A DNA stretch of 64,000 nt, taken from contig JAYWHR010000061.1 in the NCBI GenBank assembly GCA_043777675.1, forward strand, positions 145,677 through 209,676. Reading direction: 5' to 3'. This document shows, in pieces, positions 8,524-17,305 of the stretch (its first letter is position 1; the number at the start of each line of letters is the position of its first letter). Origin of the DNA: JANMDU01 sp043777675. GTDB taxonomy: Bacteria; Pseudomonadota; Gammaproteobacteria; Burkholderiales; Burkholderiaceae_C. A model generated the notes under the pieces. The model searched no databases. It saw nothing but the letters and a program-made list of their open reading frames with translations, and was not told the DNA's origin. The translations under genes and the position numbers were made by a program.

Positions 8524-11500
8524 ATGAATGCACCACTGCCCGAGCACATCCGCAAAGCACTAGAGACCGTCACGCTGGATGACAAATATTCACTGGATTA
8601 CGGCCGTGCTTTCATGAGCGGCACACAGGCGCTCGTCAAGCTGCCCATGCTGCAGCGCCTACGCGATCAGCAAAACGGAAAAAACACGGCAGGTTTTATC
8701 AGCGGGTATCGCGGCTCGCCACTCGGCGGTTATGACCAAGCTTTGTGGAAAGCAAAAAAATATCTTCAAGAAAAGCATGTGGTCTTCCAGCCTGGCGTGA
8801 ACGAAGAGCTGGCTGCCACTGCGATTTGGGGCACGCAGCAACTGGGCTTTGCGCCGCCGGGCAGCAATAAATACGATGGCGTCTTCGGCATTTGGTATGG
8901 CAAAGGCCCGGGCGTGGATCGTTGCTCTGATGTGTTTAAGCATGCGAACATGGCCGGTACCACGCCTCTGGGCGGGGTGATTGCTGTGGCCGGGGACGAT
9001 CATGTGGCCAAGAGCTCGACTGCCGCGCATCAGAGCGATCACATCTTCAAAGCCTGCGGCCTGCCGGTATTCTTCCCCACCGATGTGCAAGATATTCTTG
9101 ATCTTGGCTTGCATGCCTTTGCCATGAGCCGCTATGCCGGTGTGTGGACGGGCATGAAGACGATTCAGGAAATTGTGGAATCAAGTATGAGCACCCAGGT
9201 CGATCCTGATCGCGTGAACATTGTGATCCCCACCGATTTTGAAATGCCAAAAGGCGGTGTGCATATTCGATGGCCCGATGCGCCGCTGGAGCAAGAGCAG
9301 CGCCTCTTTGATTTCAAATGGTATGCGGCGCTGGCATACGTTCGCGCCAATCGTTTGAATCGCAATGTGATTGAAAGCAAGGATGATCGGCTGGGCTTGA
9401 TTGCCAGTGGCAAGGCCTATAACGATTTGCGTCAAGCGCTGATTGATTTGGGGCTGGATACAGAAACTTGTCAGCGCTTAGGCATTCGCGTGCATAAAGT
9501 GGCGGTGGTGTGGCCACTGGAGGCGCAGATCACGCGTGAATTTGCTACAGGCTTGAAAGAAATTTTGGTCGTTGAAGAAAAGCGCCAAGTCATTGAATAT
9601 CAGCTCAAAGAAGAGCTTTATAACTGGCGCTCGGATGTGCGGCCTGTTGTGCTCGGAAAGTTTGATGACACCTCTACCGAAGGGGACTCGTCATACCAAG
9701 GTGGCGAGTGGAGCATGCCCAATCCCACGGCGAATACATTGCTAAGAGCGAATGCCGATTTATCTCCCGCGCTGATTGCCAAAGCCGTCGCCGCGCGTGT
9801 GAAAAAACTCGGCGTTGATGCCGACACACTCGCTCGCATTGAATCGCGTCTGGCCATCATCGAAGCCAAAGAGCGCTCACTGCAAGTTATTGATCTGAAA
9901 GCGGATCGCACGCCTTGGTTTTGCTCTGGCTGCCCACACAACACCTCCACCAAAGTGCCCGAAGGCTCACGCGCGATGGCCGGCATTGGCTGCCACTACA
10001 TGGCGCTTTGGATGGATCGCGCCACCACGGGCTTCACGCAAATGGGCGGCGAAGGCGTGCCTTGGGTCGGCCAGCAGCCGTTCACGAATGATGGGCATAT
10101 CTTTGCAAACCTCGGTGATGGCACCTACTTTCACAGCGGCTTGCTCGCCATTCGCCAAGCGATTGCAGCGGGTGTCAACATCACCTACAAAGTGCTCTAC
10201 AACGATGCTGTGGCCATGACGGGCGGGCAGCAAATTGGCGAGCGGCCTGAGGGGCACTCGGTGATTCAAATTGCTCATTCGCTGACGGCGGAAGGCGTAG
10301 CAAAGCTCATCGTTGTCACCGATGAGCCAGAAAAATATTCAAGCGCTAAGTTACCTGACGGCGTCGAAGTCAAACACCGCGATCTTCTCGACGATGTCCA
10401 GCGCGAGTTCCGCGACATCAAAGGCACAACAGCCATCATCTACGATCAAACCTGCGCCACAGAAAAGCGCCGCCGCAGAAAGCGCGGCACGCTGATTGAT
10501 CCGAGTAAGCGCGTGCTGATCAACGAACTGGTGTGTGAGGGCTGCGGCGATTGTGGCGTGCAATCCAATTGCATGAGCGTCGAGCCGCTTGAGACCGAAT
10601 TTGGCCGCAAGCGCACGATCAACCAAAGCACCTGTAATAAAGACTTTTCTTGCGTCAAAGGCTTTTGCCCGAGCTTCGTGACTGTTGAAGGCGAGCTGAA
10701 GAAAAAATCCAAAACGGGTAAAACCAATCCTTTTGAATTAGGTGCATTGCCTGAGCCAACAATAGCAAGCATTCCAAAGAATACTTCTTGGGGCATCATC
10801 ATCGCCGGCGTCGGCGGCACAGGCGTGATCACGATTGGCCAGCTGCTGGGCATGGCTGCCCACATTGAAGGCGTAGCCGTCGTCACGCAAGATGCTGCCG
10901 GCCTCGCGCAAAAAGGTGGTAACACGTGGAGTCATGTGCTGCTTGCAGATCAGCAAAGTGATATCGCCACCACCCGCGTGGCCATGGCCAGCGCTGATTT
11001 GATTCTCGGCTGCGATCCGATGGTCGCCGCCAGCAAAGAAACCATGGCGCGCATGCTGCAAGGCCGCACGCACGTGGCGCTCAACGCGCATGGTTCGCCC
11101 ACTGCCAGCTTTGTGCTCAATGGCAATTGGCAAAACCCCTCTGAGCGTTGCGCTGCAGCGATTGTGCAAGCCGTTGGAAGCGAGGGCGTGAGCGCATTCA
11201 ACGCCGAGGCCGCGAGCAGCAAACTGATGAGCGATACGCTCTACACCAACCCGATGATGCTCGGCTTCGCTTGGCAAAAAGGCTGGATCCCACTGCAAAA
11301 AGCCTCTCTCATCCGCGCCATTGAATTGAATGCGGTTGCCATCGACAACAACAAAACCGCCTTCGAATGGGGCCGCCGCGCCGCTCACGATTGGCCGAGC
11401 GTTGAGCAGCTACTCACCCCCGCGCAAACCATTGAATTCAAAAAGCGCGACACACCGCAAGACATGCTGACCAAGCGCGTGGAGTTTTTGACGAATTACC

Positions 11501-12084
11501 AAAACGCTGCGTATGCCCAAGAATACAAAGCCTTCGTAGAAAAAGTCAGTAGCGCAGGTAACGCGCAGCTCACAGAAGCCGTCACCAAATACCTCTTCAA
11601 GCTCATGGCCTATAAGGACGAATACGAAGTGGCCCGTCTGCATGCAGATACGGCTTTTCACGACAAGGTAAAAAACATGTTTGAAGGCGACGTGAAGCTT
11701 TCTTATCATCTTGCCCCGCCATTGATCTCCAAGAAAAACAGCAAAGGCGAACTGCAAAAACAGCCCTACGGCGCATGGATGCTCACAGCCTTCAAACTTT
11801 TAGCAAAAATGAAAGGCCTGCGCGGCACTGCATTCGATATCTTCGGCAAAACTGAGGAACGCAAGATGGAACGCGCCTTGATCAGCGAATACCGCGCAAG
11901 TATCGAGAAGTTACTACCTGTCCTCAATGCAACGAACGCTGCAGCCGCCATAGAGATCGCCCGCATCCCCGAACACATCAAAGGCTTTGGTCATGTCAAA
12001 GAGCGCAACGTCGTTGCTGCGCGAGCTAAGTGGAGCAAGCTCGAAGAAGAGTTTGCTTCTTCTCCGTTGGCTAAAGCTGCGTAA
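8524..12084 (+). CDS. Indolepyruvate:ferredoxin oxidoreductase, fused IorA-IorB type
   Basis: Thiamine-diphosphate enzyme that oxidatively decarboxylates aryl (or branched-chain) 2-oxo acids to acyl-CoA, passing electrons to ferredoxin. It acts in catabolism of aromatic amino acids and phenylacetate precursors. At 1186 residues it has the size of the proteobacterial fused form. Visible domains are an N-terminal pyrimidine-binding domain (GYRGSPLGGYD near 58), a TPP-binding domain (GDGTYFHSG near 530), a 4Fe-4S motif (CEGCGDCGVQSNC near 672) with a second cysteine cluster (CNKDFSCVKGFC), a gamma domain (GVGGTGVITIGQ near 762) and a C-terminal DUF6537-like region. AAGGAAG precedes the ATG. It has no operon partner in the window. 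Confidence 0.93.
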   Translation: MNAPLPEHIRKALETVTLDDKYSLDYGRAFMSGTQALVKLPMLQRLRDQQNGKNTAGFISGYRGSPLGGYDQALWKAKKYLQEKHVVFQPGVNEELAATAIWGTQQLGFAPPGSNKYDGVFGIWYGKGPGVDRCSDVFKHANMAGTTPLGGVIAVAGDDHVAKSSTAAHQSDHIFKACGLPVFFPTDVQDILDLGLHAFAMSRYAGVWTGMKTIQEIVESSMSTQVDPDRVNIVIPTDFEMPKGGVHIRWPDAPLEQEQRLFDFKWYAALAYVRANRLNRNVIESKDDRLGLIASGKAYNDLRQALIDLGLDTETCQRLGIRVHKVAVVWPLEAQITREFATGLKEILVVEEKRQVIEYQLKEELYNWRSDVRPVVLGKFDDTSTEGDSSYQGGEWSMPNPTANTLLRANADLSPALIAKAVAARVKKLGVDADTLARIESRLAIIEAKERSLQVIDLKADRTPWFCSGCPHNTSTKVPEGSRAMAGIGCHYMALWMDRATTGFTQMGGEGVPWVGQQPFTNDGHIFANLGDGTYFHSGLLAIRQAIAAGVNITYKVLYNDAVAMTGGQQIGERPEGHSVIQIAHSLTAEGVAKLIVVTDEPEKYSSAKLPDGVEVKHRDLLDDVQREFRDIKGTTAIIYDQTCATEKRRRRKRGTLIDPSKRVLINELVCEGCGDCGVQSNCMSVEPLETEFGRKRTINQSTCNKDFSCVKGFCPSFVTVEGELKKKSKTGKTNPFELGALPEPTIASIPKNTSWGIIIAGVGGTGVITIGQLLGMAAHIEGVAVVTQDAAGLAQKGGNTWSHVLLADQQSDIATTRVAMASADLILGCDPMVAASKETMARMLQGRTHVALNAHGSPTASFVLNGNWQNPSERCAAAIVQAVGSEGVSAFNAEAASSKLMSDTLYTNPMMLGFAWQKGWIPLQKASLIRAIELNAVAIDNNKTAFEWGRRAAHDWPSVEQLLTPAQTIEFKKRDTPQDMLTKRVEFLTNYQNAAYAQEYKAFVEKVSSAGNAQLTEAVTKYLFKLMAYKDEYEVARLHADTAFHDKVKNMFEGDVKLSYHLAPPLISKKNSKGELQKQPYGAWMLTAFKLLAKMKGLRGTAFDIFGKTEERKMERALISEYRASIEKLLPVLNATNAAAAIEIARIPEHIKGFGHVKERNVVAARAKWSKLEEEFASSPLAKAA

Positions 12085-12230
12085 GGTCTTACCTTCGCTT
12101 CGCATCGCACACCACCCGTTCACCTGCCCCGTGAGGTGCCCGAAAAAGCCGAGGCCTTTCAACGCGCGCCGCTCTTACTCGCAAGCGACGAGCTCCTGAT
12201 CTCTGTAGCGATCTGTGCATGGTTTGCCGC

Positions 12231-12279
12231 GCCCGACCAACGAAAGGCTTCGTTTTTTCAGACCCATCACGGAGCGGGT
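12231..12279 (+). repeat. R2 dispersed repeat, copy 1
   Basis: Contains CTTCGTTTTTTCAGACCCAT and then CACGGAGCGGGT, shared almost exactly with 50850-50897 and less closely with 36369-36419. R1 copy 3 follows after 24 bp. Confidence 0.75.
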
Positions 12280-12303
12280 ATGGGTGGTTGGTGCATCGTT
12301 GCT

Positions 12304-12360
12304 TACTATTGAAGTAGTAGCACTCTGCGCAATAAATATACCGGCGATTTGCCTTTTTTC
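12304..12360 (+). repeat. R1 dispersed repeat, copy 3
   Basis: Core TGCGCAATAAATATACCGGC. It sits inside the MITE-like element, directly after R2 copy 1. Confidence 0.75.
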
Positions 12361-12530
12361 TCAATTTTCTCAGCCTCGAACTTGATGCCTCTACCGCATG
12401 TGCAACTCGATAAAATCACTATCAGGCATGAATAACGGGTGGAGCACATAAAGTTAGCGAGCCCTAGATTCTTGATTACGTCACGGGGCAGGTGAGCGGG
12501 TCGTGTCAAGCGGTCAAATGGCAATGATCA

Positions 12531-12547
12531 CGTAAAAAATAATTACG
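12531..12547. promoter_or_regulatory. Possible vapBC operator
   Basis: Inverted repeat CGTAA-N7-TTACG about 20 bp upstream of the vapB start. AbrB-type antitoxins usually repress their own promoters through such sites; the assignment is inferred from position. Confidence 0.35.
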
Positions 12548-12567
12548 CTTTCGTATATGCTTTGACT

Positions 12568-12858
12568 ATGTCAACACTAGCCAAAGTCTTCACCACTGGA
12601 AACAGCCAAGCGATTCGTCTGCCTAAGGCGTTTCGGGTGGATGTGCGCGAGATGTGGATCTCTAAGAATGCGGGTACGGGTGAAATCACACTGCGGCCTA
12701 AGCCTGAGCCGGATGCGTTGCAGGCGCTGATGGCGCAGCTCAAGGAGCTGCCCAAATCGGGCGAGTTCATTCCGCCGCGCGACGATACGCCGCGCGGCAG
12801 TCCGTTTGATGATGCGCTCGGTGACGCGCCAAAAAGCACGAAGGCTAAGCGCAAATGA
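12568..12858 (+). CDS. vapB: VapB-type antitoxin (AbrB/MazE fold)
   Basis: A 96-residue protein with an N-terminal swapped-hairpin AbrB/MazE DNA-binding domain (TTGNSQAIRLPKAFR at about 10-24) and a charged, probably disordered C-terminal half that would bind the partner toxin. ATG 12568 is preferred over an in-frame TTG two codons upstream. It overlaps the following vapC start by 4 bp, the usual coupling in these modules. The partner toxin gene is frameshifted, so the antitoxin may be an orphan whose remaining role is at most self-repression. Confidence 0.85.
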   Translation: MSTLAKVFTTGNSQAIRLPKAFRVDVREMWISKNAGTGEITLRPKPEPDALQALMAQLKELPKSGEFIPPRDDTPRGSPFDDALGDAPKSTKAKRK

Positions 12859-13261
12859 GTTTGCGCTATTTGCTGGATACCAATACCGTCAGCTACTTTA
12901 TTCGCCGCAGCTCGAGCGTGCTAGAAAAGCGGATGTCGCTGGCGATGAAGAACGAGAGCGCGGCAATATCCGTGCTCACACGCGCTGAACTGCGCTATGG
13001 CCAAGCGCTCAGGAGCGCCAAGACAAACGCCGCAATGTGATTGATTTGCTGCTTCAGCAATTGCCGCATTTAGCTTGGACGAGCGAGGCTGCCGATCACT
13101 ATGGTGAGATCAAATCGTATTTGAAACTTGAGGGCGTACTCATTGGTGAGCTTGATACGCAAATCGCCGCGCATGCTTTGGCTGAAGGCTTGATTCTCGT
13201 GACGCACAACACCAAGCACTTTGTAAAAATACCGCATTTGAAATTAGAAGATTGGCTCTGA
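12855..13261 (+). pseudogene. vapC: VapC-type PIN-domain toxin, frameshifted
   Basis: VapC toxins are PIN-domain ribonucleases. The first frame (12855-13040) encodes the start of the fold (YLLDTNTVSYFIRR, then TRAELRYGQA). The remainder (IGELDTQIAAHALAEGLIL, THNTKHF, LEDWL) lies in another frame, where 13037-13261 is open. The alternate frame upstream reads AQERQDKRRNVIDLLLQ, so a single lost base near 13005-13012 would explain the break. The acidic residues of the PIN active site are present but split over the two frames. This is either a genuine inactivating mutation or an assembly error. Confidence 0.8.
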
Positions 13262-13324
13262 AGCGCAGGCTTAGTGGCGTCTGATCCTCAACAGCACAGT
13301 TGCTACCGCATTGGATATTTGTGG

Positions 13325-13750
13325 TCAAGACAACCGATAAGTCTCAAGATGAATACTCGTCTCCGTATTGCTGATGCCCTTGATCAGACGAATCCGCTCC
13401 AAGGTTTTGCCTAGCTCTTGAAGATTTTCAGCACGTAATTCAGCCAGCAAATCCCATCGGCCATTCGTGTCGTGAAGCGTGGCCACATTGGGCTCGCCAA
13501 GCAAACTGGCGATCACAGTGCGGGTTTGATTGCCATCCACTGCAATGCTCATCCAAGCCTTGATGTCGTTGCGCTGCACATCGGGGCGCACGCGCACCGT
13601 GTAGCCCACGATGATGCCGGCGTCTTCTAGTTTGGTGATGCGGTTCGTTACTGTGCCGCGTGAGACGGCAAGCTTGTGCGCCAAGTCCGCAATCGAGAAG
13701 CGCGAGTTCTGGCGCAAGAGTGAAAGTAGCTGATGATCGGTTTCGTCCAT
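13325..13750 (-). CDS. Lrp/AsnC family transcriptional regulator
   Basis: A 141-residue regulator with the N-terminal winged helix-turn-helix typical of Lrp (LLRQNSRFSIADLAHKLAVS, then RGTVTNRI) and a C-terminal ligand-sensing domain that forms octamers and binds amino acids. It is transcribed away from the ornithine cyclodeaminase-arginase operon, so it most likely controls that operon in response to arginine, ornithine or a similar amino acid. The 106-bp shared promoter region is AT-rich and holds two direct copies of TTTGCTATTTT. Family assignment is secure; the target is inferred from position. Confidence 0.9.
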   Translation of the reverse strand: MDETDHQLLSLLRQNSRFSIADLAHKLAVSRGTVTNRITKLEDAGIIVGYTVRVRPDVQRNDIKAWMSIAVDGNQTRTVIASLLGEPNVATLHDTNGRWDLLAELRAENLQELGKTLERIRLIKGISNTETSIHLETYRLS

Positions 13751-13822
13751 TTTGCTATTTTGGCATTATTTACTGCTAATTTGACAGATAGTATTCATTT
13801 TTAATGCATTCTTTGCTATTTT
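13751..13822. promoter_or_regulatory. Direct repeats in the lrp-ocd promoter region
   Basis: TTTGCTATTTT occurs at 13751-13761 and again at 13812-13822, 61 bp apart, or close to six helical turns. Paired sites on one DNA face suit a multimeric Lrp-type protein; the role is inferred. Confidence 0.4.
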
Positions 13823-13856
13823 CATTGGGCAAGGCAAGCAGCAAACTGATGGCATC

Positions 13857-14981
13857 ATGAAAAATACCATCCGTTCCCTACAAACGCAATTCCTCAGCGC
13901 CCGAGATGCAACGCGCTTGGTCAGCCAGCTCGGCCTGCCGCACGTGCTGCAAGGCATGGCCGCGAATATTCATCACGACTTTTTGCGTTGGAAAGCGTTT
14001 GACAAAAGCGCTCGCTTGGCTGCGCATTCCAAAGACGGCGTGATTGAGTTGATGCCGATAGCCGATGAGCGCACATTCAGCTTCAAATACGTCAACGGCC
14101 ACCCGAAGAACACGCAGCACGGCTTGCCAACCGTGATGGCGTTTGGCGTGTTGGCCGATATGGCCAGCGGCATGCCGCTCTTGATTTCCGAGCTCACACT
14201 CACCACCGCGATCCGCACCGCCGCCAGCAGCGCCGTAGCCGCTCGTGCGCTGGCTCGCCAAGACAGCCGCAGCATGGCCTTGATTGGCAATGGCGCGCAA
14301 AGTGAATTTCAAGCGCTGGCGTTTCACCATTTGCTCGGCATTGATGAGATGCACCTCTACGACACGGATCCCGAGGCCACTGCAAAGCTCATGCGCAATC
14401 TACAAGCCAACCCCGATGCACGCGGCCTGCAGGTGAAAGCTTTTGCAAGCACGCGTGAAGCCGTGCGCGGCGTGGACATCATCACCACCGTCACCGCAGA
14501 CAAAACCAACGCTGCCATCCTCACTGCAGACATGATCGAGCCCGGTATGCACATCAACGGCGTCGGCGGCGATTGCCCTGGCAAGACAGAGATTCCACCC
14601 GAAGTGCTGCGCATGGCCAGCGTGTTTGTGGAGTTCGAGCCGCAAACGCGCATCGAAGGTGATTTGCAGCACATGCCAGCAGACTTCTGTGTAACAGAAC
14701 TCTGGCAGGTGCTTGCTGGCAAACAAACAGGGCGCAAGAGTCAAGCCGAAGTCACGATGTTTGATTCCGTGGGTTTTGCGTTAGAAGATTTTTCAGCGCT
14801 TCGCTATTTACTCAGCAGCGCCAATGCATTGGGTTTGACGCAGCCGCTGGATCTGATTCCGCATCTGAATGACCCTAAAAATTTATATGCGCTGATCAAG
14901 CCGAAAGTTGCCTCCCACCAGCCTCTGCATCAGCCCACCCACCCACCAGCACAACGATCTGCGGCTACAGTGGCGGCATGA
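13857..14981 (+). CDS. ocd: Ornithine cyclodeaminase
   Basis: NAD-dependent enzyme of the mu-crystallin family that converts L-ornithine to L-proline and ammonia. The 374-residue protein shows the substrate-binding region (FSFKYVNGHPKNTQHGLPTV, residues about 79-98), the Rossmann segment ALIGNGAQSEFQ near residue 140 and the catalytic-aspartate region GVGGDCPGKTEI near residue 238, all typical of true ornithine cyclodeaminases rather than alanine or ketimine reductases. It overlaps the arginase gene by 4 bp. Together the two enzymes would turn arginine into urea, proline and ammonia. The last 25 residues are His/Pro-rich and not conserved. Confidence 0.9.
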   Translation: MKNTIRSLQTQFLSARDATRLVSQLGLPHVLQGMAANIHHDFLRWKAFDKSARLAAHSKDGVIELMPIADERTFSFKYVNGHPKNTQHGLPTVMAFGVLADMASGMPLLISELTLTTAIRTAASSAVAARALARQDSRSMALIGNGAQSEFQALAFHHLLGIDEMHLYDTDPEATAKLMRNLQANPDARGLQVKAFASTREAVRGVDIITTVTADKTNAAILTADMIEPGMHINGVGGDCPGKTEIPPEVLRMASVFVEFEPQTRIEGDLQHMPADFCVTELWQVLAGKQTGRKSQAEVTMFDSVGFALEDFSALRYLLSSANALGLTQPLDLIPHLNDPKNLYALIKPKVASHQPLHQPTHPPAQRSAATVAA

Positions 14982-15916
14982 ACACCCCACCCATCTTCTC
15001 ATCCATCAGCCTCATCGGCGCACCGACAGACATCGGCGCCGGTGCACGCGGCGCGAGCATGGGCCCTGAAGCATTGCGCGTCGCAGGCATTCGCGAAGCA
15101 TTGCAAAGCTTGGGGCTAGTGGTGAAAGATTGCGGCAATCTGCAAGGGCCTGCTAATCCTCGGCTGCCTGCGGTCAACGGCTTTCGGCATTTAAATGAGG
15201 TGGCGCAATGGAATGCACTGCTGCATGACGCGATGCTTGCTGAATTACAAGCGGAGCATCTTCCTATCATGCTCGGCGGTGACCATTGTTTGGGCATAGG
15301 CTCTATCACCGCCGTGGCCAAGTATTGCAAAACGCAAGGCAAAAAGCTGCGCGTTCTGTGGCTTGATGCGCATGCGGATTTCAACACCGCGACAATGACG
15401 CCCAGCGGCAATATTCATGGCATGCCTGTCGCTTGTCTTTGCGGCCAAGGCCCTCAAGAGCTCGTCAGTATCGGCGGTTTTTCGAAAGATCAGCCCGCTC
15501 TGAATCCCAAAGAAATCCGCCAAATCGGTATTCGTAGCGTCGATGCAGGCGAGAAAAAGCTCGTGCATGACATGGGTATTGAAGTCTTTGACATGCGCTA
15601 TATCGACGAGATGGGCATGCGCCATGCGATGGAGCTCGCCCTCGCATTGATGGATGGCAACACGCATCTTCATGTGAGCCTCGATGTCGATTTTCTTGAC
15701 CCCGACATCGCCCCCGGCGTAGGCACCACCGTGCGCGGCGGCCCCACTTACCGTGAAGCGCAGCTGTGCATGGAAATGATCGCCGACACCGGCCGCCTAG
15801 CCTCGCTCGATATCGTCGAGCTCAATCCAGCGTTTGATATTCGGAATCGCACGGCAGAGCTTGCGGTGGATCTGGTGGAAAGCCTGTTTGGCAAATCTAC
15901 CCTGATGCGTGCTTAA
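14978..15916 (+). CDS. rocF: Arginase
   Basis: Manganese enzyme that hydrolyses L-arginine to L-ornithine and urea. All metal-binding motifs are visible in the 312-residue product: GGDHCLGIGS near residue 99, DAHADFNT near 128 and SLDVDFLDPDIAPGVGT near 230. The length fits the arginase rather than the agmatinase subgroup, and coupling to ornithine cyclodeaminase (ATGA overlap) supports arginine as substrate. Urease is not encoded in the window. The gene ends tail-to-tail with the next operon, with 4 bp shared at the stop codons. Confidence 0.92.
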   Translation: MNTPPIFSSISLIGAPTDIGAGARGASMGPEALRVAGIREALQSLGLVVKDCGNLQGPANPRLPAVNGFRHLNEVAQWNALLHDAMLAELQAEHLPIMLGGDHCLGIGSITAVAKYCKTQGKKLRVLWLDAHADFNTATMTPSGNIHGMPVACLCGQGPQELVSIGGFSKDQPALNPKEIRQIGIRSVDAGEKKLVHDMGIEVFDMRYIDEMGMRHAMELALALMDGNTHLHVSLDVDFLDPDIAPGVGTTVRGGPTYREAQLCMEMIADTGRLASLDIVELNPAFDIRNRTAELAVDLVESLFGKSTLMRA

Positions 15917-16524
15917 CAAACCTCAGGATTGCAAGGGCGAATATCTTCAATCGCCGCAGGGCACGAATCAGTATTCACAAGCCATGTCAGTACTTCTTCT
16001 AATAGTTGTTCTACATGTTCACTGCGTCGTAAGCGCGGAAGTGATACTTCTTCATACAAACTGAAAACGGGTTTGCCCCATTTCAAGCCGAGCGCGATCT
16101 CTGACAAGGTGCCCATTCCGCCGCCGATGGCAATCAGGCACACACTAGCTCTTGCGATCAACGCATTGCGCATCTCGCCCATGCCTGTGGGAATGGCAAT
16201 ACCAAGATACGGATTGGCGCCACTCAAATCGTCTTCAGGCAGAAGTCCAATGACTAGGCCGCCCGCATCATGTGCAGCGCGGGAGGCCGCCTCCATCACG
16301 CCGCCACGTCCGCCGCATACCAGCGTCACGCCCGCGCCGGCCAAGCAATAAGCCACTCGATATGCCGCGAGGCAAGGCTCTGTCCCGCCATCGCCTGGCC
16401 CCACGATGGCTACAGGCTGTATCCATCTATTGCTGCTCTGTTGCCGAGCTACTAGCTGAGCCAGCAGTTCAGCGGCCTGCGCCGAGAGCGATTTGTTCAC
16501 GTTTGCGAGTGAGGACATCACCAA
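15913..16524 (-). CDS. TIGR00725/LOG-like nucleotide-binding protein
   Basis: Rossmann-fold protein of about 200 residues in the broad lysine-decarboxylase-like/LOG superfamily. It shows GPGDGG near the N-terminus, CGGRGGVMEAASRAAHDAGG, then GEMRNALIARAS and GGGMGTLSEIA, the variant of the PGGxGTxxE motif found in the TIGR00725 subgroup. LOG relatives cleave nucleoside monophosphates; activity of this subgroup is not established. It is the last gene of the ABC-transporter operon, and its start overlaps the permease gene by about 50 bp, implying translational coupling. The ATG at 16518 is an equally good start. Confidence 0.75.
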   Translation of the reverse strand: MVMSSLANVNKSLSAQAAELLAQLVARQQSSNRWIQPVAIVGPGDGGTEPCLAAYRVAYCLAGAGVTLVCGGRGGVMEAASRAAHDAGGLVIGLLPEDDLSGANPYLGIAIPTGMGEMRNALIARASVCLIAIGGGMGTLSEIALGLKWGKPVFSLYEEVSLPRLRRSEHVEQLLEEVLTWLVNTDSCPAAIEDIRPCNPEVC

Positions 16525-17290
16525 TTCCCATCACGATCACACAGATAATCAAAAGTACCAACGATAACGCTGAAGCAGATGCAAAGTCTGAGCCGCCATC
16601 ACTGATTTTGGACAGAAGCATAAGCGGCAAAATATTGAGTTGCGTACCCACCAAAGCTAGCGCTGTGCCATACGTGCCCATAGCAAGCGCAGCCACCATG
16701 CACGCGCTCGAGAGCACTGAGGGCAACACTTCGGGCACGACTGTGTCCCAAAACGCGCGAGCTTTGCTTGCACCCAACGTACGCGCAGCAAGCATGGGGC
16801 GCTCATCCAAATTGGCAAACACTGGGTAAAGCGAGAGCGCCACGCGCGGAATCAGATAGTAGGCATAGGCAAAGCCCAAGCCAAACACGCTGTAAATCCA
16901 CGCGCCCACCCGCGCTGTGTCTGCGCCGGCCATGCCCAGCAGTTGCGTGACGAAGCCTGCGCGGCCAAAGGCCAAAATAAAGCCATAGGCAATCACCAAG
17001 CCTGAGAAGGCCAAGGGCAGCCCGAGCAAGCTCATCATCCAACGCCTGCGGTGCTCGGGCTGCCGAGCCAGCTCGACGGCAATGCAAGTGCCCACAATTG
17101 CAGACAAAAAACCTGCAATCAGCCCGAGTAGCATCGTGTTGCGTAATGCCACATAAAAGCTGGGGTCGATAGCCAAGGCTTTAAAAGCGGCCAAGTTATC
17201 CCCCAGCGCTTCGGGCAGCAGAGCGCCCAAAGGCGCAAGGAAAAAAAGCGCTAGAAAAATCCAAGCAGGCCAAGCGCCCCAGCGTTTCAT
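16469..17290 (-). CDS. ABC transporter permease (second permease of the operon)
   Basis: Inner-membrane permease of 273 residues with six predicted helices and the binding-protein-dependent transport signature (ARTLGASKARAFWDTVVPEV near residue 175), the loop that contacts the ATPase. It belongs to the iron(III)/polyamine/phosphonate-type group of importers. It partners with the permease at 19.4-20.2 kb, the ATPase at 18.4 kb and the binding protein at 17.3 kb, all in one divergently regulated operon. The substrate is not determinable from sequence. Confidence 0.87.
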   Translation of the reverse strand: MKRWGAWPAWIFLALFFLAPLGALLPEALGDNLAAFKALAIDPSFYVALRNTMLLGLIAGFLSAIVGTCIAVELARQPEHRRRWMMSLLGLPLAFSGLVIAYGFILAFGRAGFVTQLLGMAGADTARVGAWIYSVFGLGFAYAYYLIPRVALSLYPVFANLDERPMLAARTLGASKARAFWDTVVPEVLPSVLSSACMVAALAMGTYGTALALVGTQLNILPLMLLSKISDGGSDFASASALSLVLLIICVIVMGIGDVLTRKREQIALGAGR

Positions 17291-17305
17291 GTGGCTTCTC
17301 TCGGC

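Larger units (their letters stand above)
12110..12505. mobile_element. MITE-like element with 28-bp terminal inverted repeats
   Basis: Ends 12110-12137 and 12478-12505 are inverted copies matching at 25 of 28 positions by hand; the shared core is TCACCTGCCCCGTGA. The 396-bp interval has no convincing gene but carries an R2 and an R1 repeat. It lies between the oxidoreductase gene and vapBC. I see no clear target-site duplication. Confidence 0.5.
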
